DNA of 64,000 nucleotides from Primulina eburnea. Its lineage: Eukaryota; Streptophyta; Magnoliopsida; Lamiales; Gesneriaceae. The notes beneath the pieces are model-generated. The model was given only the letters and a program-made list of their open reading frames with translations. It did no database searches and had not been told where the DNA came from. The position numbers and the translations under genes were made by a program. The stretch is taken from assembly GCF_022965805.1 (NCBI RefSeq), contig NC_133101.1:13487054-13551053 (forward strand). The letters run 5' to 3'. Shown one piece after another: positions 54,849 through 64,000 of this stretch (positions are counted from its first letter, which is position 1; every line of letters begins with the position of its first letter).

Positions 54849-57583
54849 GTGCCTCAAAAGGAGCCATCCCGATTGATGATTGGAAACTATTATTGTAGGT
54901 GAACTCCACTAGAGGTAACTTCGGTTCCCAACTGCCTTGGAAATCGATAACACATGCTCGCAGTAGATCCTCCAAAATCTGTATAACTCTCTCTGACTGA
55001 CCATCGGTTTGAGGATGGAACGCTGTACTGAATAATAACTTGGTCCCCATCGCTGCATGCAGACTCTTCCAAAAAGATGAAGTAAATCGCGGGTCTCTGT
55101 CAGAGACAATAGATACTGGTATCCCATACAGACGAACTATCTCCCGAATATATAACTCTACATACTGAACCATGGTTAATGTCGTCTTAATAGGTAGAAA
55201 ATGCGCTGATTTCGTAAGACGGTCAACTATCACTCAAATGGCATTCATACCCTTAACAGTCTTAGGCAATCCCACAACAAAGTCCATGGTGATATTTTAC
55301 CATTTCGACTCGGGAATAGGGAGTGGCTTCAATTTTCCCGCTGGTCTCTGATGCTCTGCTTTGACTTGCTGACAAGTCAAACACTCGGATACGTATCTCA
55401 GAATGTCTCTCTTCATGCCTGGCCACCAATATAATAACTGCAAATCTCTATACATCTTGGTACTGCCCGGACGAATGGAATATGGCGTGTCATGGGCTTC
55501 CTTCATAATAAGATTTCTCAAAGAATCGACACTAGGAACCCATAGACGGTCACGATAACGGACTAGACCATCCGCTACTGAATATAAATTCCGGCCCTTG
55601 GCTACATCTCTAGCTCTCCACTTTTGCAACTGCTCATCAGTGGACTGTCCATCACGGATTTTATCTCTCAATGTCGACTGGACTGATAATGTGGCAAGAT
55701 TAGGGGCCTCGCCCCTAGCATACACTGTAAGCTCAAACCGCTGTATCTCGGTCTGCAACGGTCTTTGGAGTGATAACTGAGTGATAACTGCTGCTTTTCT
55801 ACTTAATGCGTCTGCCACTACATTAGCTTTTCTTGGATGGTAGCTAATATCACAATCGTAGTCCTTCACTAATTCAAGCCATCTGCGCTGTCTCATATTC
55901 AACTCCTTTTGGGTGAAGAAGTATTTCAAGCTTTTATGATCGGTGAATATTTTGCACTTCTCCCCATAAAGGTAGTGTCTCCAAATCTTTTGTGCGAAGA
56001 CTACTGGTGCAAGCTCAAGATCATGAGTAGGATAGTTTTTTCATGAATTTTCAACTGTCTTGACGCATTGGCGATAACTAGGTCGTTTTGCATAAGAATT
56101 GCGCCCAAACCAAGCTTAGAAGCGTCGGTATAAAGAACATACTACCCTTGCCCCGACGACATAGATATCACTGGTGCTGATATCAAGGCTTGCTTCAACT
56201 TGTCAAAACTGTCTTGGCACTCGGGTCCCCAAATAAACTTTGCATTTTTCTTTGTCAAGGCGGTCATGGGTACCGCTATAGATGAGAACCCCTGAATGAA
56301 CTTGCGATAATAGCCAGCTAGTCCCAAGAAACTGCGAATCTCGGTGACGCTTTTCGGTACTGGCCACTCTTTCACTGCTTCAACTTTACTCGGATCGACT
56401 TCCACTCCACTACTGGAAATGATGTGGCCTAAGAATGCCACTCTGTCAAGCCAAAACTCGCACTTACTGAATTTTACATATAGCTTTCTGTCTTGCAGTA
56501 CTTGTAGTGCGGTCCTCAGATGACGGCTATGCTCCTCTCTGCTCTTGGAATAGATCAATATGTCATCAATGAAGACAATAATAAACTGATCCAGATACGG
56601 CTGAAATACGTGATTCATGAGATCCAGGAAGATCGCTGGCGCATTGGTCAACCCGAATGGCATGACCATAAACTCATAGTGCCCATATCTCGTGCGAAAC
56701 GCTGTCTTGTGAACATCAGACTCTTTGACTTTCAATTGATGGTATCCCGATCGCAGATCGATCTTAGAAAATATTGATGCTCCTTGAAACTGATCAAACA
56801 AATCTTCAATTCTTGGCAGTGGATACTTATTTTTGATAGTAACCCGATTAAGCTCCCAATAATCGATGCAAGACGCATGCTACCATCTTTTTTTTTCACA
56901 AATAATACCGGAGCTCCCCATGGAGAGTAACTAGGGCGAATGAAACCCTTGTCTAGCAATTCTTGGATTTGATCTTTCAATTCTTTCATTTCAGCAGGTG
57001 CTAGACGATAAGGTGCTTTAGATGTAGGAACAGTGCCCGGCATAAGATCGATATAGAATTCAACTTCACGATCGGGCGGAATGCCAGAAACGTCTTCGGG
57101 AAATACGCTAGGAAATTCTCTCACAATGTCAACATCTTCCAACTTCTGACTGATAGACTCATGTGCAGTGGTGACACATGCTAGATAGGCTTGGCATCCA
57201 CGCTTAATAAGCTTCCGCGCACATAGACAAGAGATAATGTGCGGCATTTGCTTGTTTCTCGCCGCCTCGAAAACAAAAGATTTACCACTGGGTGGTCTGA
57301 TAGATACTGACCGCTGACGAAAATCAATCGAAGCTCCATTCGCTGATAACCAATCCATCCCAAGTATAATATCGAATTCGGGCATAGGAAGGACAATAAG
57401 ATCTGCCCGGACAACATCTTTAAATAAACGAAGCTCCAGATTCTTGACAATCTTAATCGTGAGCATTTGATCACCGGAAGGAATAGTAACTTTGAAACCC
57501 AAACCCATATCTTGAGGAGTAATATTCAGTCTTTTTATGAAGTTTTCAGATATGAAGGAATGTGTATCCCCTGAATCTAGCAA
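54849..57583 (-). pseudogene. Gypsy D integrase, RNase H, RT and protease
   Basis: The right target duplication GTGCC of copia E occupies 54849-54853. In minus-strand order from 57583: protease LDSGDTHSFISENF (A to D change), [12 protein letters not shown] with [13 protein letters not shown] then a one-base loss near 56870 that shifts the frame, [12 protein letters not shown], RNase H broken near 56035-56145, and integrase with SIVSDRDPRFTS and TDGQSERVIQILED. It is heavily damaged but syntenic with C throughout. Confidence 0.87.
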
Positions 57584-58085
57584 CGCATAGGTAGCTACAC
57601 CTAGAATGATGATCCTCCCTGCGGTGAAAATGTCTTTTAAATCTTTTCGCGTTGAATCTTAAGGATTTACTATCATTAATTCCCAAAGTTTAGATGAAGA
57701 TTGCGAGTTGAACTTAAACATTTCTAGGAAAAATCGCACTTTAGTCCCTTAACTTTTTGGAATTCACAATTTTGACCCAAAGTTTTCGAATTTTTGCCAT
57801 TTAGTCCATAAATTATTTCGAAATTCGGATTAAGTCCTTCATATCTTGAGAATTACATTTTGATCCTTAAGAATTCAGACATTGCACTTAGGTCTTTTAA
57901 TTTCGATTTTTCGCCTCTAAGACCCTTAAGTTTTCGAAAATTCCTAATTGACTCCCAAAATTTCGGAATTTCCCATTTATGATTTTCTTTAATTTTGGCC
58001 CTAGAACTTTTTATTTTGAATCATGACATCCTTCACATAAAATAAGGCATGAAATTCAAATCATTTTTCTAAGCGTTCTAAGATT
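57584..58085 (-). other. Gypsy D intron-like region upstream of protease
   Basis: It matches the 604-bp putative intron of C, including the acceptor (CACCGCAG then GGAGG near 57620-57627). The donor and gag were lost where the sequence jumps to LTR near 58085. Confidence 0.6.
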
Positions 58086-58474
58086 TTGGATTTATTAGCC
58101 GGGCGGCTAAAAAGCTCGATTTTTTAGTTGAAAACCAACACCGATAAAATTTATATCCCGGCGTATAAAACCACCTCAAAACCCTATATTTTCAAAAATA
58201 CTATAAAGCATTGGCCATATTTAAAATAATTAAAAAATAATTATTTAATAAAAAGCATTTTACATTTTCAGTCATCGGTCCCCGTTCCTCGATCGTCACT
58301 TGAATATTCCGAAAAATACCATTTTAATGCATGATGGCAATAAAATCTCAAATAGAATATAAACAATTATGTCATATAATTAATTAGGAACTAAACTCAA
58401 TTAATTATTCTATTTTCATAATTTCCTAGATTCGCATGCCGTTGGTTTACGTTGTCGTAAATTTGGACCTTACA
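58086..58474 (-). repeat. Truncated 5' LTR of gypsy D
   Basis: The first ~389 bases (minus sense) of a C-type LTR, edge TGTAAGGTCC at 58474, directly next to pseudogene exon sequence. Confidence 0.82.
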
Positions 58475-60989
58475 TCAGATGTCCTCCGAATCGGTGACCA
58501 AGCCACAATAAGGGGTGTCAACATTGCATTGCAAGAAGCATATTGTTTGCCGTTATTAGTTGAACATTGCATTCTTTGATCTTCAGAGGTGTCCCTTCAG
58601 AAACAGATATGGGAATAATTTCCCATGTATTGTTTTCTTTTACATTGTCAAGTTTTTTTGCAGAAACCTAATAAAAATAGCAACACATTCAATGTAATGG
58701 CATATATCAAATGCACAACTTTTCAAATTGAAAGCAGATCATGTAGCTGCATTGAAGCTGATTTAGTAAGTATGGAGGTTCATGTCATGGAATAAAATGA
58801 TAAAACTAAATCAGATAGTGAATGCAGTGTGCAGTACATTAGTTTCATTCTGTCTCCTTCGTTTTCTTTCCTTTCTTAAACTAGATACAGGTGGCTCATT
58901 AGGGCATTCAGATTCTGCATTATCTCGACTCCCTATCACCTGTATAAAGAAAAAACCCCAAGAATAGTTGGAATTCATATCATTAATTGTTATGTCATCA
59001 AGAATATTTCATCTAGAAAAGTATATGGGGATATGCAAGAAACGCTAAACAGCAAAAAGTTGAAAGATAGAACCAACTCACATCTAAACTTTCTGAAGAT
59101 ATAATTTGAGACTCTCCGAAATTGATCTTGGAATGATAATTATACATCATCTCTGATATGTCCATAAACTAGAAAATTTCATATTATAACTTTAGCAAAT
59201 GTGTGAAAAACAAACATTAAATTTAGGAATCACAGATAACATACTAGATTCCAAATTCATGACATTTATTATGCATAAGCAACAAAACCGTAAATACAAC
59301 AAACTTGAAGGGCTATGAAATTCTTTTTGAAAGAAATGTTGATTAGGTATTGCCTCTCCAAACATAAACAAAGCCTCCAGTACTAACACAACAAATTTAC
59401 ACATTAGCACAAATATGAATCTACTCATGGGCTCATAGCCAACACAGAACCAACAGTAAGAACATAATTAAGAGCATCTATAGACACAAGAATTGAAACA
59501 ATTCCATTGCTAAAATTTTCACCATTTTTTTTGGTTCAGGAAGATTATTAAAGTGAAGAGACAGCAAGCTCGAACCATAATTCTGGTCCTGACACCACTA
59601 CTTCCTGAAAGCTTCATTTATAAAATACTTAATACCTCAATCCATTCAGCCGAAAAATCACAGAAGGGAAAACGGTAAAGTTTGACGCGTCCCCCAGTGG
59701 TGCAAACAGCAAGCAAACAACTGCACGATTCATAGAAAAATTTAGAATTAATTCAGGGAGGCAACTTGCGTTGCATACTCAAACAAAAACTTCGATCAGG
59801 GGTAATGGTATCAGTACCCAACATTGCTAGCAAGACCTGCAGGAGACCAGGAAATTGACCTAACACATGGTCGTGTATCCCGCGACACAAGCATTGGCAA
59901 CAAGCACCCAGAGAGAAAATCTATCCCTGTTACAAAATGAAAACAAAATCAAATGCAGTGACGTGAGAAAATAAAAAGTACTTGAAACCTCAACTCAAAA
60001 TTAATTTTCATTGGCACTGTAAAACCACAAACCCAGAAATCCAAATGGCATCCAAATTGTGTACATACATACATACAATGAGCTCATTCAAAACTATGAA
60101 ATTCATTTTTTAATATGATTCTACGTACCTCCAGCATTTATGAGACCAATGGAAAAAGGCTTGCTTGGGATAACAGAAATTACACCTCGACATCCAGCTC
60201 CAGAAGGTTTAGCAGGATTCTAACCAAGTGAACAACAAGCATATACCAGTGATTCGAAGGCTAAATCAAACAGTATAAAATTAAATCCTAATTTGAAAAA
60301 ACAAATAAAAAGTAAGGTAATATGAATTATATAGACCAACTACTATAAGATTCTCTATCAAATTCAAATCAGACCCTGTATTGAACTCCAACATAAAACA
60401 GCTTCCAGACCAGTTATGAAGATCAGGTAGATTAAAATGTAAGCATAAATTTGGCGTTTAAAATTCAATAACAATGCAAAAATCTTCGTTTAAAAAATAA
60501 GCATGCTGTTCAGAAATATTATTACATTATATGCAATCAATTGATTTAGTAGTTGTCTTTCCTAAGTCATGGGATCAGATCCCATCAGGTGGATCACAGA
60601 ATACTGGACTCAGAATCAGTGGTCATTGATTCTTGTTCATGTCAGTGCATGGTTAATAATGTCATCTGCATAATCCTCACACTAACAGAATCAATTGACA
60701 GCCCAAAATTCTTGATCAACTAAAAACTCAGCTGGAACAGATTGAATGCCAGGATACTTCTGAACTTGAGCAATTTCAATGTTGAGACTCAAATGCTATA
60801 CATCGTATCAGTAAAATTGCATCAAAGCAATTCAATACTAAAATCAGCAAATTTTGAAAAGTTAACAATTACCATGATCGTAACGAGGCTACCAGAAGCG
60901 ACCGCCACCAGATTCTCTTCAGACCAAGCAACAGCGTTCGGATAACAAGGCGCTGATACGAGCACCGCTTCTTGGAAGCGGGAAGACAT
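58475..60989 (-). pseudogene. TFIIIC delta-like pseudogene, 5' half, unit 2
   Basis: Exons in gene order: 60876-60989 (MSSRFQEAVLVSAPCYPNAV; ends VTIM before GTAATT), 60129-60219 (GCRGVISVIPSKPFSIG), 59818-59926 (SRDTRPCVRSISWSP), 59636-59720 (CLLAVCITGRRVKLY), 59082-59168 (SKINFGESQIISSESLD) and 58475-58667. Splice sites match GT...AG and the reading frames join across introns, which strongly supports the gene model. The exon at 58475-58667 changes frame partway (KKLDNVKENN in one phase, KQYASCNAMLTPLIVAWSP in another). It is cut at 58475 by the LTR of gypsy D. No premature stop is seen in the first four exons. Confidence 0.78.
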
Positions 60990-62269
60990 TGTTGAAGAGA
61001 ATTGAAACAGAAAGCAGAGCGGCGTTTGATTATTTTGGAGTGAAGCGGATTCGATGCTTCGACCTAATTTGTGAAACAGCTCGAATAGTCAAAATCGAAT
61101 TACACCATATAACCTACATATATTTGTATTTCCTAGACTAGACTAGAAGACTAAAAAAATCTTCTATTTTATATTATTAAAAAAATAAAAATATTTATTT
61201 TTATGTGGATTTAGGGATTTCTCGCTTAGAGAGCAAAAACAATGGATATTGAGGAAGCAACAAGCATTGAAGAAATGAAGTTGAAACATTAGTCAATCTC
61301 ATGCATTACCCAATTTAGGGGTGAGTAGAAACCAAAGCCAAATCAAATAGTTGGTTTGGTTTTTAGTCGATCGATTTATATTGGTTTTAAAATTAATCAT
61401 ATCGAAAAAATTGGTTTTGTTCAAAGTTTTGGTGAAAAATCCTAACCGAACAAATTTTATAAATATATAATATTTTTAATGATATACATATTATTTTATT
61501 TTATGTCATATAATTGATATTATGAAAGTTTGATGATTGGTATTGGTGGCACATTTTATAAAGCTAAAAAAAATTGACCATTATCCCGTTCAATCTTCAC
61601 AAGTATTTATTGATCTTCATGATGTTTTTGGAAAAGGTTAAAAACCTCGAGCAAGAAATCTTGGATGCGAGTGAATTTATTCTTACCAAATACCCAAGTT
61701 GGATAAACATAAAAGATAAATGTCTTTCTTTCTTTAAAGTGTGATAATGGATGATATTGAAGCTATTTCTAAAAGTTGAACTATTTAAAACTTATATTTA
61801 TCTATTTATAATAGCTAGTTTTGAAAATTTAAATTATGATTATAAAAAGTCAAAATATTTTATTTGAACAAAATTAAAATTTAAAATTGAACATCCAAAG
61901 GTTCGCGACGGAATTGAAAAAGCCGTCGCTATATTAAACGGTTATTTTTTAAAAAAAAAACCGCCGTTTAAGAAGCGTCGGTTTGTAACCATAAAATGCA
62001 TAAAAAATACTACTACGCAAAAAATAAAATTATGTAGTAAATTTTCGGGGAAAAAAAAAATTAAAACCTGATTTGCGCGAAGATATGCAGCTCCACGTAA
62101 CGCTGGAAGATCGTACCGACGAGCAAATCTACAAAATAAATACGAAAAAATGTTAGTACAAAAACTAAAAAATCGAAACTTCGAAAAATTGATAGAGTTT
62201 AACTACTACTTGAGATAGACGAAAAATCGTTTAATAAAATGTCTGTGAACCTCGGTATATATAGAATTA
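60990..62269. other. 5' flank of the pseudogene, unit 2
   Basis: Counterpart of 18959-20221. No gene. It includes the TAGGGGTGAGTAG segment (from about 61316) and the first CGACGG motifs near 61907. Confidence 0.45.
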
Positions 62270-62842
62270 TAGCGACGGTTCAACCAAAACCGTCGCGATA
62301 ATAGCTACAGTTTTGGTAAAAACCCATAACCGTCGCTATTATGGCGACTGTTTTGCAAAAACCGTCACCGATCTAGATCGGCGACTGTTTTATTAAAACC
62401 GTCGCTATTATAGCGATGGTTTTCCTTAAATCGTCGCTATAATAGCGACGGTTTCGTCGCTATAATAGCGACAGTTTTTAATAAAACCGTCGCTTGTCAA
62501 ATTAAGAGACGGTTTCCTAAAACCGTCGCTTCAAAATAACGACGGGTAATACAAGACCGTCGCATAATGGAACAGGTAAAAAATCTGTCGCACAAAATAA
62601 CGACGGGTTTATCAACAGTCTCAATATTAGCGACAGTTTATGAAAAACCGTCGCTATAATAGCGACGGTTTTTCTTGAAACCGTCGCTATTATAGCGACG
62701 GTTTTAATTTAACCATCGCTTAATTTGATAAGCGACGGTTTTATAAAACCGTCGCTATATAGCGACGGTTCAAGAAAAATCGTCGCTATAATAGCGACGC
62801 TTTTAATAAAACTGTCGCTATGCTTTCCGTTTTTTTTTAGTG
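62270..62842. mobile_element. CACTA-like terminus with subterminal repeat array, unit 2
   Basis: Same layout as 20222-20780. The terminal CACTA is followed by AAAAAAA...CGG on the minus strand. The GCGACGGTT/AACCGTCGC array has a different number and order of motifs than unit 1, with extra palindromes near 62750-62815. Confidence 0.7.
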
Positions 62843-63309
62843 ACAACCCATATCAAATATATAATATTAATTAGGAAATTGTAATTATGATCCTATTTAT
62901 TTGTCTATTTTTTATTTTAGTCTTCTAAATTGTCAAATTTCCATCTTAGCATGTTATCTTAGTTTCTTTCTTCTTATTTTCTTTTTGCAATTTTAGTTTT
63001 TTCTCACACGGTGTTAATGAAGTGTTGACGCAACGTTACATGACGATGACGTGTACATTGTCACATTAAAACTTAGAGACACAGCAAAAATATTTTTTGA
63101 TCCTGAGCTGACTGATCCGATAAAAAAAATATTATCGTGGGTTCCAAAGAAAATTTCTTTGATACCTAGCAAGATGTTGGTCATCATGGTTTAAGATCTC
63201 GGAATTAGTTGGAGAATACTACTCACTAATCGATGTACTAGTTTCTGATTTAGAAAATGAAAACATAGCTTTCTTCTTTCTTCCTTGAACTTTCATTATA
63301 AAACCAACA
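62843..63309. other. Spacer at the unit 2/3 boundary
   Basis: AT-rich; matches 20781-21246. No gene seen. Confidence 0.5.
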
Positions 63310-63660
63310 TGTCACGCCCCGAGACCGAGGCGTATGGTATATGATTTCTTCTCGGTTTGGAATTTGACATTCTCACCCCAACAATTTACCATTGCATGAG
63401 TCTTGGCTAAACAATCCATTCTCAGAATGATGTCAAAATCCACCATTGAGAGTTGAATCGAGTCGGCATTGAACGTATGCATATTGTTACTGATTTTATA
63501 GTCTCGATGTAACTCGAAGGTTTCGATAGCCTTACTAGTAGGTGTTGCTATCCTAAAAGTTTAACAAGCATTTTAGGTTTAACCCCTAATTTCTTAGTGA
63601 GCCTCTTAGATATAAAATAATGTGTGTCACCAAAATCAAACAACACATAAGCAGGTAAAT
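63310..63660 (-). pseudogene. Old gypsy protease relic, unit 3
   Basis: The uninterrupted version of the relic split in unit 2 and truncated in unit 1. The minus strand reads the same FELHRDYKISNNMHTF and VDFDIILRMDC, with a one-base loss near 63559 (AAAAGTTTAAC versus AAAAGGTTTAAC) that shifts the frame. LTR remnant TGTCACGCCCC is at its left. Confidence 0.7.
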
Positions 63661-64000
63661 TTTTTTATTAGAATAGTAACTTCTAAAAAAAACTAGTGAA
63701 GGTCCCTCTAAGTTGCTAAATCTCGAGTTCGAGGTTACTCATGGTCTTAGATTGGGTCGCCATTTCTTGCTCAAACTTTGTCAAAATTATGTTCGAAAAT
63801 GGTTGCAACATGCTCGAGATTTTAGAGAATTTATGCTTAAATCGATGTGATCTTCTTTGTGCAAAATGGGAGGGTTACTTATATGTGAGGAAGAAAAGTT
63901 TTTAGTCACGATTCTATCCCTTAAATGCATCATTGATGAGCATAAATAGACCAAAAAGTATGCTTGTTACCAAAAATAGAGGATGTCAAATCTGATGAGA
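63412..64000. repeat. Tandem unit 3 (start only)
   Basis: It matches 7251-7843 of unit 1 and the corresponding parts of unit 2 (21350-21462 plus 24220 onward), without either LTR insertion. It keeps the segment near 63960-63990 that unit 1 has (at about 7800-7835) and unit 2 lacks. It continues beyond the window, so the array has at least three members. Confidence 0.88.

Larger units (their letters stand above)
45029..58474 (-). mobile_element. Ty3/gypsy element D, split by copia E
   Basis: A close relative of C on the same strand. It has a 193-bp LTR remnant at 45029-45221, polypurine tract, integrase/chromodomain (45259-45871), then copia E, then the remaining integrase, RNase H, RT and protease (54849-57583), an intron-like region, and a 389-bp LTR remnant at 58086-58474. 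Gag is entirely deleted. On the right it abuts host exon sequence at 58475. Together with C it has the layout LTR-internal-LTR-internal-LTR. Confidence 0.85.
21350..63411. repeat. Tandem unit 2 (interrupted)
   Basis: The same ancestral unit as 7251-21349, expanded to 42 kb by a solo LTR (21463-24219) and a 28-kb retrotransposon nest (30582-58474). Removing these leaves about 11.4 kb. It has one copy of the 516-bp segment and no exon 1 gypsy insertion. It retains two exons missing from unit 1 but lacks the WD-type exon seen at 14402-14483. Confidence 0.88.

Overview
The window is plant nuclear DNA, most likely from an asterid and possibly Lamiales. That placement rests on my recollection of similar retrotransposon extra ORFs, not on a search. 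It is AT-rich and intron-bearing, and dominated by nested LTR retrotransposons (Ty1/copia and Ty3/gypsy chromoviruses) with tRNA-iMet-type primer sites. No bacterial-style genes, tRNA, rRNA or CRISPR were seen. No host gene in the window looks functional.

The backbone is a tandem duplication. A unit of about 12-14 kb starts at or before 7251, recurs from 21350, and starts a third time at 63412. Each complete unit holds, left to right: an old minus-strand gypsy relic (protease, primer site, LTR), AT-rich DNA with a hAT-type MITE, a minus-strand host pseudogene, its 5' flank, and a CACTA-like terminus with arrays of a CGACGG-containing repeat. The pseudogene resembles the plant WD40 protein of the TFIIIC delta/90-kDa (GTF3C4-like) family: its N-terminal exons and C-terminal zinc-finger exon can be read in both complete units. 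One stop codon is shared by both units. Others are unit-specific, and the central exons were lost differently in each.

Insertions decorate the array. Positions 1-7250 are the 3' part of a plus-strand copia element (A): pol, an antisense ORF, a broken long extra ORF and an LTR. It lies in the unit 1 protease relic. Unit 1 also has a chimeric gypsy fragment in exon 1 of the pseudogene (about 16326-18849) and a private 516-bp duplication. Unit 2 has a 2.76-kb solo LTR (21463-24219) and a 28-kb nest (30582-58474) inside the pseudogene.

The nest, all on the minus strand, contains: gypsy B (30582-37511, pol truncated after RT); gypsy C (37512-45028) and gypsy D (45029-58474), apparently in tandem with a truncated LTR between them; and inside the integrase of D a complete copia element E (45872-54848, 1169-bp LTRs, 5-bp target duplication).

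Most notable observations: (1) gypsy B and C both appear to carry a spliceable intron at the same place between gag and protease; (2) copia A and E, which look like different families, both carry an extra ORF 3' of pol with a shared motif pattern; (3) copia A has an intact antisense ORF with its own TATA-like box; (4) the LTRs carry family-specific arrays of short palindromic motifs; (5) the tandem pseudogene array records the order of events well.
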